Source of the DNA: CAYJHC01 sp964369805
GTDB lineage: Bacteria > Bacillota > Clostridia > Peptostreptococcales > Anaerovoracaceae
Direction: 5' to 3'
Assembly: GCA_964369805.1 (NCBI GenBank)
Contig: CAYJFM010000004.1
Location: 1 to 64,000 of the forward strand
Length of the DNA stretch: 64,000 nt
Part shown: positions 44,041 through 52,296 of the stretch, one piece after another
How positions within the stretch are numbered: position 1 is the stretch's first letter
How the letters are laid out: every line of letters starts with the position of its first letter
Translations under genes and position numbers: made by a program
Notes under the pieces: model-generated
Database searches by the model: none
Told to the model about the DNA's origin: nothing
What the model saw: the letters and a program-made list of their open reading frames with translations, nothing else

Positions 44041-45168
44041 ATGAAAAATAAATGGGAGCCAATGGATCCAGAAAGATTGAAAAAATATAGAGAAATAGAT
44101 GCAACAAAGACCCCTTTAGATTATTTGCCAAAGCATGTTCTGGAACACACACAAAGGATGAGGACTATTAATGGTGTTGGAATAGAGGCACTTAGTTATA
44201 TGAACAAAGACTACCTAGGGTCATTTATGGCGCCATTTTCTAGAGATATTGAAAATGCAGATATAGCAATTATTGGGATTCCTATCGAAGGAAGTTCACC
44301 GATTAATTCAGGGCATAAGCTTGGGCCTACAGAACTAAGAAAAATATCTAAACTGGGAATGGGAACTGTTTCAGATAAGATGCTAGTACCTTTTGACATG
44401 TGTAGGGTAATTGATTATGGAAATGCTGATGTCTTTGGTCCTATGGCAATGGTGCCAGAAATTGAGATTGCATTAGACCATTGCAGAAAAATAGTAGAAG
44501 CAGGAGCAGATTTATTCGTATGGGGAGGAGATCATTCTATATCTTATCCGCCGCTTAAAGCCTTAGGAGAAAAATATGGACCGCTGAGTGTGATTCATTT
44601 TGACGCTCATTATGACATGCTCTCTAGAGCAGCTTATCCTGATTTTGGATCAAGTGCAATGTTCACAAGAAATATTACTGATGGATTAATTGATCCCGAA
44701 AGAATGATTCAAGTAGGCCTTAGAGGAAGGATGACATTCTTAGAGCAAGGTGGGTCAGATTCTTTTGGTATAAAATATATTAGTGCTGATGAAGTGTTTG
44801 AAATGGGTGTAGAGAAACTAGCACAAGAAATAATTGATAGGGTAGGCGATGGACCAACATACTTTACAATTGATCTTGATGTGCTTGATCCTTGTTTCCA
44901 TATTGCAAATTCTAGCCCTGAACCTTTTGGATTAACAACTAGGCAAATATACGAAGTAATAAGAAGAATTAAAGATAAAGTAAACTTAGTTGGGTGTGAT
45001 ATTGCAGAATATACTCCTATGGCAGATGATGCAAATAGAAAAGATGCTATTACAGCATGTGGAATTGGATGGGAATTATTTTGTTGGCTAATCGAAAGAA
45101 GAGCTGAAAGGCAAGGTGAGCATAGGCAAACAGAATGGCCATTAGCAATGGGTTATGCGAGTCTATAG
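44041..45168 (+). CDS. Ureohydrolase (arginase/agmatinase family) B, substrate unknown
   Basis: Paralogue of the preceding gene with the same length (375 residues) and the same motif spacing: His165 in GGDHS, FDAHYD from residue 187, and IDLDVLDP. The loop reads NSSPEPFG, again unlike agmatinase. The N-terminal block GVGIEALSYMNKDYLGSFMA is shared, while metal-loop neighbours differ, for example DYPDFGSSAMF-like PDFGSSAMFTRN against FDNEYTSGAFFTRA. Both copies keep all ligands, so both may be active, or they may form a mixed oligomer. The ATG at 44041 has GGAG about 8 bases upstream. Confidence 0.87.
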   Translation: MKNKWEPMDPERLKKYREIDATKTPLDYLPKHVLEHTQRMRTINGVGIEALSYMNKDYLGSFMAPFSRDIENADIAIIGIPIEGSSPINSGHKLGPTELRKISKLGMGTVSDKMLVPFDMCRVIDYGNADVFGPMAMVPEIEIALDHCRKIVEAGADLFVWGGDHSISYPPLKALGEKYGPLSVIHFDAHYDMLSRAAYPDFGSSAMFTRNITDGLIDPERMIQVGLRGRMTFLEQGGSDSFGIKYISADEVFEMGVEKLAQEIIDRVGDGPTYFTIDLDVLDPCFHIANSSPEPFGLTTRQIYEVIRRIKDKVNLVGCDIAEYTPMADDANRKDAITACGIGWELFCWLIERRAERQGEHRQTEWPLAMGYASL

Positions 45169-45186
45169 TAGAAAAGGAGTATGATT

Positions 45187-46614
45187 ATGACAAATGTAAA
45201 TGATGGAAAAACTAAGCTAAAACTCAATGCTAAGATAGGATATGGTTTTGGAGGGTTCGGGTCCCTTATGATATGGAATGCGTTTATTCTATATGGATTA
45301 TTTTTCTTTACGGATATTGTTGGATTTAATCCAGCATTTGCAAGCCTTGTATTGTCAATTGGTGCATTCTGGGGTGCCTTTACAGACCCTATAGCAGGAT
45401 ATATCTCAGATAATAGAGACCCAAAAAAAGGAAGAAGAAGGCCACTTGCTAGAGCTTTTGCAATTCCACTTGGCATAGTAGGCTTTTTAGTATTTACAAA
45501 CACACCTTTAGAAGGTGTAATAGAACAAATTTATTTCATTTTAATAGTATTAATGGTTTATACTTTCCAATCTTTTGTAGATGTACCATTAACTTCGCTT
45601 GGAGCTGAAATGACGATGGATTATGATGAAAGATCATCCCTAAGTTCAATGAGATCTTTTTTCTATATGATTTCAATTATTATTGGTAATTCATTCTTAG
45701 CGATCGTTACATTTTTCGGAGATACCTTTGCTGATGGGTCTATGGAAAAAGGCTTCTCCTATGCTGGTTTGTTTTGCGGTGTATTAGTAGCGCTATCCTT
45801 ATTAGTGTGTGTGAAAATGACAAAAGGATATGAACTTGAAACAGAGATTGAAAAAACTTCATTTAGCATAAGAGAAAATCTTATTGAACCGTTAAAAAAC
45901 AAACCTTTCAGATATGTTGTTGGAATGTATGCCTTCTCTATGGCAGGGCTACAAGTTGCAGCAGCAGCAGCCATTTTTTACTATATATTTAATATGGGAT
46001 TAACAGAAGTAGAAATCGCTTCATTGCTATCAGTGATGGCTTTAATTGGAGTGGTTGGTGTAGCCGTTACGAACTTCATTAGTGTTAAGTTTTCTAAGAA
46101 GATTGCCTGGGTAGTAATCATGGGGCTTTGGGCAATAGGTATTATATTATTTCCCGGAATTTGGTGGAGAGATAACGATCCTACACTTATAACGATTGCA
46201 ATTTATGCGGTTACAGTGGGTCTTGGTACGCAACTAATTTATCAACTTATATGGGCTATGATACCAGACTGTGTGGAACTTGATGAGTATAAAACGGGAA
46301 AGCGAAGAGAAGGTTTATATTTTGGATTTGCAAACTTTGCACAAAAAATAGCAGGAGCATTAATTGTACTTGTTGTAGGAGCAGGCTTAACATACTATAA
46401 ATATGACCCTTCATTAGTTACTCAGACGGAAGAAACCTTAGATGGTATAGCAAACATAATGGGGCTGTGGGTAGGTATATTAGTAATAATTTCAGTTATT
46501 ATTGGTATCTTAAATCCAATGACAAAGAAAAGGCATGCAGCAATCCTTGAAGCACTTAGAGCTAGAAAAGCAGATGAAGAATATTGTGAAGATGGATTTA
46601 AACAGTTACTATAA
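45187..46614 (+). CDS. GPH-family (MelB-like) cation symporter
   Basis: A 475-residue MFS-type transporter with about 12 membrane segments. Family features: IGYGFGGFGSLMIWNAFILY at the start, GAFWGAFTDPIAGYISDN with RGRRRP-like DPKKGRRRPLARA after helix 4, and a C-terminal half with WAMIPDCVELDEYKTGKRRE, the conserved loop of glycoside-pentoside-hexuronide symporters. Family substrates are mostly sugars and uronates, but some carry other small polar molecules; here the neighbours suggest uptake of a guanidino- or hydroxy-acid compound. The ATG at 45187 is preferred for spacing to AAAGGAG. Confidence 0.88.
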   Translation: MTNVNDGKTKLKLNAKIGYGFGGFGSLMIWNAFILYGLFFFTDIVGFNPAFASLVLSIGAFWGAFTDPIAGYISDNRDPKKGRRRPLARAFAIPLGIVGFLVFTNTPLEGVIEQIYFILIVLMVYTFQSFVDVPLTSLGAEMTMDYDERSSLSSMRSFFYMISIIIGNSFLAIVTFFGDTFADGSMEKGFSYAGLFCGVLVALSLLVCVKMTKGYELETEIEKTSFSIRENLIEPLKNKPFRYVVGMYAFSMAGLQVAAAAAIFYYIFNMGLTEVEIASLLSVMALIGVVGVAVTNFISVKFSKKIAWVVIMGLWAIGIILFPGIWWRDNDPTLITIAIYAVTVGLGTQLIYQLIWAMIPDCVELDEYKTGKRREGLYFGFANFAQKIAGALIVLVVGAGLTYYKYDPSLVTQTEETLDGIANIMGLWVGILVIISVIIGILNPMTKKRHAAILEALRARKADEEYCEDGFKQLL

Positions 46615-46694
46615 TTAATAGCGATTTTAACTAAGCTATAAAGAAGTATAATGATGAGTACTATATATTTTTTAATGATGCTAAGGAGGCATAA

Positions 46695-47750
46695 ATGAGA
46701 GGCTTTGGAGTAAAATCAACTAGCAATTTAACATGGCTAGAAAAGGAAAAACCTGTAGCAGGTCCTTTAGATGTAATAGTTAAACCAGTTGTAGTAGCGC
46801 CCTGCTCTTCAGACGTACATTCTGCACATGGTGGAGCAGGAGAGATTACTGACACTATACTCGGTCATGAAGCAGTTGGTGTGATTGTTGAAGTTGGAAT
46901 CCTTGTCGAAAGGTTCAAAGTGGGAGATAAGGTTGTAGTTCCATGCTGTACGCCTGATTGGTTAGCGATGGGAGTTCAAGGGAAATATAATACTCACGAT
47001 CATTTTGCAGTAGGTAGTTTCAAATTCTTAGATGAAAAAGATGGTGTGTTTGCAGAGTTTTTTCATGTGAATCATGCTGATGCGAATCTAATACATTTGC
47101 CAGAAGATATGGCACCAGAAGCGGCACTTATGGCAGTTGATATGATGTCATCGGGATTTCACGGTGTGGAGCAAGCAGAGATAGCCTTTGGTGATACTGT
47201 AGCAGTTCTTGGGATTGGCCCTGTTGGCCTTATGGCAGTAGCAGGGGCAGCACTTAGGGGTGCAGGCCGTATAATGGTAGTAGGGACAAGGCCAAATTGC
47301 ATTCAAATTGCAGAGGAATATGGAGCTACTGACATTGTTAGCTATAAAAAGGGTGATATTGTAGAGCAAATACTTGCTTTGAACAATGGAGAAGGTGTAG
47401 ATTCTGTAATTGTAGCTGGTGGAGATGCAAGCACTCTTACACAAGCTATAAGTATGACAAAACCTGGAGGAATAGTTTCTAATATTAGTTTTATTGATGT
47501 AGATGATGTGATATCAATACCTTCTACAACTTGGACTTTCGGACTTGGCAATGTGGATATACGTGGAGGGTTTTGCCCTGGTGGTGCAATGAGAATGAAA
47601 AAAATGATAGAAGTTATAAAACATGGGAGAGTTGACCCTACTAAACTTATAACGCATAGGTTCTATGGTTTTGAAAAAATCGAAGAAGCTTTTGAATTAA
47701 TGGATAAAAAACCTGCTGAACTAATTAAGCCGGTAGTATTCATAGACTAA
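46695..47750 (+). CDS. NADP-dependent secondary alcohol dehydrogenase (TbADH type)
   Basis: Zinc alcohol dehydrogenase of 351 residues, closely similar by eye to the Thermoanaerobacter brockii enzyme: MRGFGVKSTSNLTWLEKEKP, APCSSDVHSAHGGAGE, ILGHEAVGVIVEVG, FAEFFHVNHADANLIHLPED, SSGFHGVEQAEI and AVLGIGPVGLMAVAGAALRG. The catalytic zinc ligands Cys, His and Asp of that enzyme are conserved, and VGTRPN after strand two keeps the Arg that binds the NADP phosphate. It would interconvert a secondary alcohol and a ketone. It lies in the operon between the symporter and the second Ldh2 gene; AAGGAGG precedes the ATG. Confidence 0.93.
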   Translation: MRGFGVKSTSNLTWLEKEKPVAGPLDVIVKPVVVAPCSSDVHSAHGGAGEITDTILGHEAVGVIVEVGILVERFKVGDKVVVPCCTPDWLAMGVQGKYNTHDHFAVGSFKFLDEKDGVFAEFFHVNHADANLIHLPEDMAPEAALMAVDMMSSGFHGVEQAEIAFGDTVAVLGIGPVGLMAVAGAALRGAGRIMVVGTRPNCIQIAEEYGATDIVSYKKGDIVEQILALNNGEGVDSVIVAGGDASTLTQAISMTKPGGIVSNISFIDVDDVISIPSTTWTFGLGNVDIRGGFCPGGAMRMKKMIEVIKHGRVDPTKLITHRFYGFEKIEEAFELMDKKPAELIKPVVFID

Positions 47751-47831
47751 AGATTAAAATGATACTTGAATTACAATTATATAAATAAAAGTAAAAAACA
47801 AAAATAAACTTATTTAAAAAAGGAGATAACT

Positions 47832-48968
47832 ATGCAAGATAGATTATTAAAGATGAATCCAGATATGTTGGAGTTTATGTACAAGAAATTTTGGATGCAA
47901 CTAGGCGCATCGGAGCCACATGCAGAGGCTTTTGCAAGAGGAGTATCTATGGGAGATAGGCAAGGCAAGATATATCAAGGAATGGGCGTAATGGAAGCTG
48001 CTCTAATTCCTGTTGAAGGTAAAATTGGAGACTTAACGACAGAGCCGGAGGTAGTTGATGAAGGCCCAACATGGGTTACTTACAAAGGCAATAGATCTAC
48101 AGGTTACTATACAATCACGCAAATGACAATGAAAGCCATTGAAAAAGCGAAAGAGTACGGTATTGCAATAGCATTTGGATATGATCATATTGATGCAGGT
48201 TCTTTTTTTAGCTATACATCTCTTGCACTTGAACATGACATGGTAGCAATGGCATCCAATAATTCAGTACCATTTAGTGCTCCGTATGGAGGAAAAGATT
48301 TTAGAATGTCGGTACCTCCATTTGATGCTGTATGCCCAGGAGGAGAAAACCTTCCGATAGTTGTAAGTACAAAACTATGTGAAGGGTATGATGCAGATAT
48401 AACAGACGCATTGCTAGGAGACGGAAAATTAAAAGCTCCATTGATAATAGATCCTGTAACGGGTAAAACGACAGATGATGTTAGACCATATGCGGAGCTG
48501 ATAGAAGGGTACGGAAGGGTTTCGGACTGTTCTGCACCATGGATTTTCTCGAACCCAAGATTATATGCATTGAATATATGGAATGAGTTTATGACAGCTA
48601 TTATTAATCCACATGGAACATTGGCTTGTGATTTGCCAAATACACCGTCAGAATTTTTTAAGGAAGATTCACCGTCACCTGTGGGAGGCTCATATGTAAT
48701 TGTAATTGATCCTAGTAAGTTTGGCCCTCTTGCTAATGTTAAAGAAAAAGCAGACAAATTTACTGATGCAATAAAAAATTGCCCTAAAGCAGATGGTGTT
48801 GAAGAAATATTTATGCCTGATGAGTGGGGTGTTAAAAGGGTCTTTGGAGATGAAAAGGACTCACTAGTTAATGTGATGGAAGATCACCTAATTGCGTTTA
48901 AAGGGTTCCTAACAAAATATGGATTAAACTATGAGGAACTCGAAAGAGAATGGGAACTGGTAAAATAA
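47832..48968 (+). CDS. Ldh2/malate dehydrogenase-2 family oxidoreductase B
   Basis: A 378-residue paralogue of the first gene of this operon, sharing GPTWVTYKGNRSTGYYTIT, FGYDHIDAGSFFSYTSLALE, SNNSVPFSAPYGG and PRLYALNIWNEFMTAIINPH. The SHG position reads YQG (Gln49), so this copy also lacks the usual His. Motif order and length are otherwise standard. It is the last gene of the operon; an 81-base gap with an AAGGAG site precedes it and a strong terminator lies about 60 bases downstream. Reaction and direction unknown. Confidence 0.85.
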   Translation: MQDRLLKMNPDMLEFMYKKFWMQLGASEPHAEAFARGVSMGDRQGKIYQGMGVMEAALIPVEGKIGDLTTEPEVVDEGPTWVTYKGNRSTGYYTITQMTMKAIEKAKEYGIAIAFGYDHIDAGSFFSYTSLALEHDMVAMASNNSVPFSAPYGGKDFRMSVPPFDAVCPGGENLPIVVSTKLCEGYDADITDALLGDGKLKAPLIIDPVTGKTTDDVRPYAELIEGYGRVSDCSAPWIFSNPRLYALNIWNEFMTAIINPHGTLACDLPNTPSEFFKEDSPSPVGGSYVIVIDPSKFGPLANVKEKADKFTDAIKNCPKADGVEEIFMPDEWGVKRVFGDEKDSLVNVMEDHLIAFKGFLTKYGLNYEELEREWELVK

Positions 48969-49030
48969 GTGTAGATTTTTAAATTTACAAATACCTTTAG
49001 CTTTAAATAAACAAATGATTAAACAATAGG

Positions 49031-49070
49031 AAAACTGCTTCGAAGGCTAAATTCTTTAAAGCAGTTTTTT
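49031..49070 (+). terminator. Intrinsic terminator of the Ldh2-ureohydrolase operon
   Basis: Stem AAAACTGCTT with AAAGCAGTTTT, 17-base loop, followed by TTTT. Confidence 0.88.
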
Positions 49071-49169
49071 GTTGTAGCATTTTAGGAAAAAGGGTTAGTA
49101 CTACTTTAGACTGTGTTGTACCATTTTAGCTTGGTGTGAATCATCTTTCCACTTCGCTTTATTATGGTA

Positions 49170-50849
49170 TTAATTAAGAGCTTCTACTTTTCTATCAACA
49201 ACTAAAGATTCATATCTACCTGTAATAAAGTCTTTGTCTTTGTAATCAACAAAGGCTATTTTGTTTTGGCTATAAAGTATTGCAACTCCACGTTTAACCC
49301 CTTGGGTAGGAAAATTTTCGGAGATATAGATTTTTGCCTTTTTTAGTGCTGGATCATGCCTCTGAAGGACTTTGTACAGTCTGCCTGTAGAGTTTGACTC
49401 TAGGCAGTCCAGGGCCATTATATCTCTTAGTTCATCTTCACCTAAATACTTATATGTGTCAAAAATTAACTGTGCATAGTCTTCCATGCTTGTACCGTGG
49501 GTTACCTTTGGAACATTTGCAAAGAACTCAAATGGGGTTTGGTGAGTTTTTTCTAATAAGAAGTTTACAGTTCTATTGAATCTTTGAGAGTTAGACAGTC
49601 TTTCTAGTGAATCTTCAGCTGTACTGATTTTTTCCAAATCGGCTTCAGATACCCAGGGCGTGGATATTACTTGGTAAGGTGGTTTTTTTTCGTATTCGCA
49701 AGGGAAGTCTGCCCCGTGGGTATGCATTGTGCTACCACTTAGGATCTTTAGAAAACCTAGCTGCAGCATATGTGCTTTAATTTTAAAGATAGTGTTTAGC
49801 CCATAAGCAAAGCTTTCTAAGTCTTCCAAGGGGAGGCCTGCTATTAGGTCAATATGGATATGCATGTTGTTAAAGCTGATTAGTTTTTCTATATTTGAAA
49901 TAAGAACTTTTGTGTTAGTCTTTCTATGTATGGCTTCTAAAGTTTCCTCGTTAATACTCTGTATACCTATTTCCAGCTGCACGCGTCCGATAGGCATAGA
50001 GTCTAGGATTCTTAAGCTTTCTTCTGTCAAGATATCCCCTGCTATTTCAAAGTGGAAACATATATCTGTATCTAAATTTTTAACGTAGTTCCAAATTGCA
50101 TTAGCATGTTGTTCATTTGCATTAAAAGTTCTATCAACAAATTTAATAGTTTTAGTACCCGATTTTGCTAGTAGGTCGATGTTCTTAAAGCAAATATCAA
50201 GTGGGAAAAATTTAAGCTTGTGGCTTCCTGAAAGGCAAAAAGCACACCTATAGGGGCAGCCTCTGCTTGTTTCAATATATGAAATTCTTCCTTGCAGATG
50301 GTTGAAGTACTCTATTGAATATAGATTTGCCAAGATTTTTTCTTGGAGAGAGTTTTTTACCGTTGCTTCACATGAAGATTCTACTTCCTTATAAGAACCA
50401 TCCTCTTTACTGATAAATGCAAGAGCTTTTCCTTCCATAGGGCAACCTTTTGATAGGGCTGTAAGTGTGTCTGCAATTGTATATTCACCTTCGCCTAGAC
50501 TGATTCCATCAATAAAGGAATAGTTTTGTAGTAAATCTTGCCTATTATGCTCTGCTTCAGGGCCTCCAAGCAAAATTTTCACCTGCGAGTTTGTATTCTT
50601 GATTATTTGGCATACTTCTAGAACTGTGGTGATATTCCATATATAGCATGAGAATATTGCTATTTCAGGGTCTTTTGCTAGAATTTCTTCTGCACATGTC
50701 TGAGGATCTTTGTGTATCGTACTTTCGTATATGTGGCAGTCAAACTGACTATCTCTTAGGGCTTCGAAAAGGTACCAAATGCCAAGTGATGAGTGTACAT
50801 ATTTTGAGTTGAATGATGCAATGACTATGCTTTGTGTTGTTTTCTTCAT
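49170..50849 (-). CDS. B12-binding radical SAM protein (DUF4080 type)
   Basis: A 559-residue enzyme of unknown reaction. The N-terminal cobalamin-binding-like domain spans about residues 5-135 (SFNSKYVHSSLGIWYLFEA, ILLGGPEAE). The radical SAM barrel begins with ETSRGCPYRCAFCLSGSH, where CxxxCxxC binds the 4Fe-4S cluster, and continues with FVDRTFNANEQHANAIWNYV, RVQLEIGIQSINEETLEAIH and DLIAGLPLEDLESFAYGL. The C-terminal 150 residues match the DUF4080-type extension. The start at 50849 is chosen because AAGGAAAA lies just before it on the minus strand. It stands alone between terminators. Confidence 0.88.
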   Translation of the reverse strand: MKKTTQSIVIASFNSKYVHSSLGIWYLFEALRDSQFDCHIYESTIHKDPQTCAEEILAKDPEIAIFSCYIWNITTVLEVCQIIKNTNSQVKILLGGPEAEHNRQDLLQNYSFIDGISLGEGEYTIADTLTALSKGCPMEGKALAFISKEDGSYKEVESSCEATVKNSLQEKILANLYSIEYFNHLQGRISYIETSRGCPYRCAFCLSGSHKLKFFPLDICFKNIDLLAKSGTKTIKFVDRTFNANEQHANAIWNYVKNLDTDICFHFEIAGDILTEESLRILDSMPIGRVQLEIGIQSINEETLEAIHRKTNTKVLISNIEKLISFNNMHIHIDLIAGLPLEDLESFAYGLNTIFKIKAHMLQLGFLKILSGSTMHTHGADFPCEYEKKPPYQVISTPWVSEADLEKISTAEDSLERLSNSQRFNRTVNFLLEKTHQTPFEFFANVPKVTHGTSMEDYAQLIFDTYKYLGEDELRDIMALDCLESNSTGRLYKVLQRHDPALKKAKIYISENFPTQGVKRGVAILYSQNKIAFVDYKDKDFITGRYESLVVDRKVEALN

Positions 50850-50950
50850 GTGTTTTCCTTTTTTTGTATTGAGTTTAATATATATATTATACGACAAAAA
50901 AGGGGATAGGGGAAATTTCTTTGTGTGGAAGTAAAATATTTGAAGAAATA

Positions 50951-50982
50951 AAAAAAAGAAGCGAATAGAGGCTTCTTTTTTT
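50951..50982 (-). terminator. Bidirectional intrinsic terminator after purA
   Basis: Stem AAAAAAAGAAGC with GCTTCTTTTTTT, loop GAATAGAG. It ends the leftward asnA-to-purA operon and has a T-tract on both strands. Confidence 0.92.
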
Positions 50983-51007
50983 CTTGTGTAAATTTAAAGG
51001 GTAGTAA

Positions 51008-52285
51008 TTATCTGTAAATGATATCAGCCCTAGCAGGACCATTTGAAATAAAGCTAAAAGGAACACCTATTTTATCTTCAATAAACTCTATATAGTTTCT
51101 AGCATTTATAGGTAAGTCTTCATATTCCCTTATGCCTTGAATGTCACACTTCCATCCAGGAAGTGTTTCTAGTATTGGCTTACATTTTTTTAGAATATTT
51201 GTTGGAGGGAAGTAATCAATTCTTTCTCCATCTAACTCATAGGCTACACACACAGGGATTTCATCTAGATAGCCTAAAGCATCAATTACAGTAAAGGCAA
51301 CAGAGGTAGCGCCTTGAACCATACAACCATAGCGTGTAGCTACACAGTCAAACCAACCCATTCTCCTTGGTCTTCCTGTTGTTGCACCATATTCACCACC
51401 ATCACCACCATTAGTTCTCATTATGTGAGCCTCATCTCCAAAAATTTCACTCACAAATTCGCCAGCACCAACGGCACTCGAATAAGCTTTAACAACAGCA
51501 ATAATTTCTTTAATTTCATATGGAGGAATCCCAGCTCCGACAGCACCATATCCTGCTAAAGTAGAACTGGAAGTAACCATAGGATATATACCAAAATCGG
51601 TGTCCTTCAATGCACCAAGTTGCCCCTCTAATAAGATGTTTTTATTTTCTTTGATAGCGCTTTGAAGGAAAGAGAAAGTATCTGCAATATATGGAGATAA
51701 GCCTTCTTTGTATTCCATCAACTTATCATATACATCATCACATGTTATTTCTGGCTTGTTATAAAGTGATGTGAACATTACATTTTTCACAGATAATACT
51801 TGATTTATTTTTGCTCGTAATGACTCTTCGTCGTCAAAAAGCTCGCTTACTTGAAAACCAATTTTTGCAAATTTATCAGAAAAGAAAGGAGCAATACCTG
51901 ACTTTGTTGAGCCAAAAGATCTTTCAGAAAGCCTTTCTTCTTCATATGCATCCTGTGCAATATGATAAGGCATAACTATTTGTGCTCTGTTTGAGATAAG
52001 AATATTTGGATCAGGAACACCTCTTTCTTTTAAATCTAATAGCTCAGCCAGTAGACTTTCTGGACTTAGGGCTACGCCATTTCCAATAATATTAACTACA
52101 TGACTTGAAAAAACACCAGATGGAAGTTGATGTAAGGCAAATTTTCCGTAGTCATTAATAATCGTATGCCCAGCATTAGCACCACCTTGATATCTAATAA
52201 TTATATCTGCTGAAGCGGCTTTAACATCTGTTATTTTGCCTTTACCTTCATCTCCCCAATTAGCACCTACAATTGCTGTTACCAT
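51008..52285 (-). CDS. purA: Adenylosuccinate synthetase
   Basis: GTP-dependent ligase joining IMP and aspartate, first step to AMP. The 425-residue product has GANWGDEGKGKITD with the GTP-binding motif at the N-terminus, GGANAGHTI, STKSGIAPFFSDKFAKIG, LEGQLGALKDTDFGIYPMVT (with QGAL for the GTP site) and TNGGDGGEYGATTGRPRRMG. All family motifs are present with normal length. It is the last gene of the leftward operon, 11 bases after purB, with AGGAGG before the ATG. Confidence 0.97.
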   Translation of the reverse strand: MVTAIVGANWGDEGKGKITDVKAASADIIIRYQGGANAGHTIINDYGKFALHQLPSGVFSSHVVNIIGNGVALSPESLLAELLDLKERGVPDPNILISNRAQIVMPYHIAQDAYEEERLSERSFGSTKSGIAPFFSDKFAKIGFQVSELFDDEESLRAKINQVLSVKNVMFTSLYNKPEITCDDVYDKLMEYKEGLSPYIADTFSFLQSAIKENKNILLEGQLGALKDTDFGIYPMVTSSSTLAGYGAVGAGIPPYEIKEIIAVVKAYSSAVGAGEFVSEIFGDEAHIMRTNGGDGGEYGATTGRPRRMGWFDCVATRYGCMVQGATSVAFTVIDALGYLDEIPVCVAYELDGERIDYFPPTNILKKCKPILETLPGWKCDIQGIREYEDLPINARNYIEFIEDKIGVPFSFISNGPARADIIYR

Positions 52286-52296
52286 AATTTCCTCCT

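Noticed and set aside
42843..45168. Annotation as agmatinase (speB) for both ureohydrolases
   Set aside because: Metal ligands fit the superfamily, but the substrate loop and N-terminal segment differ from agmatinase, so only the family is stated.
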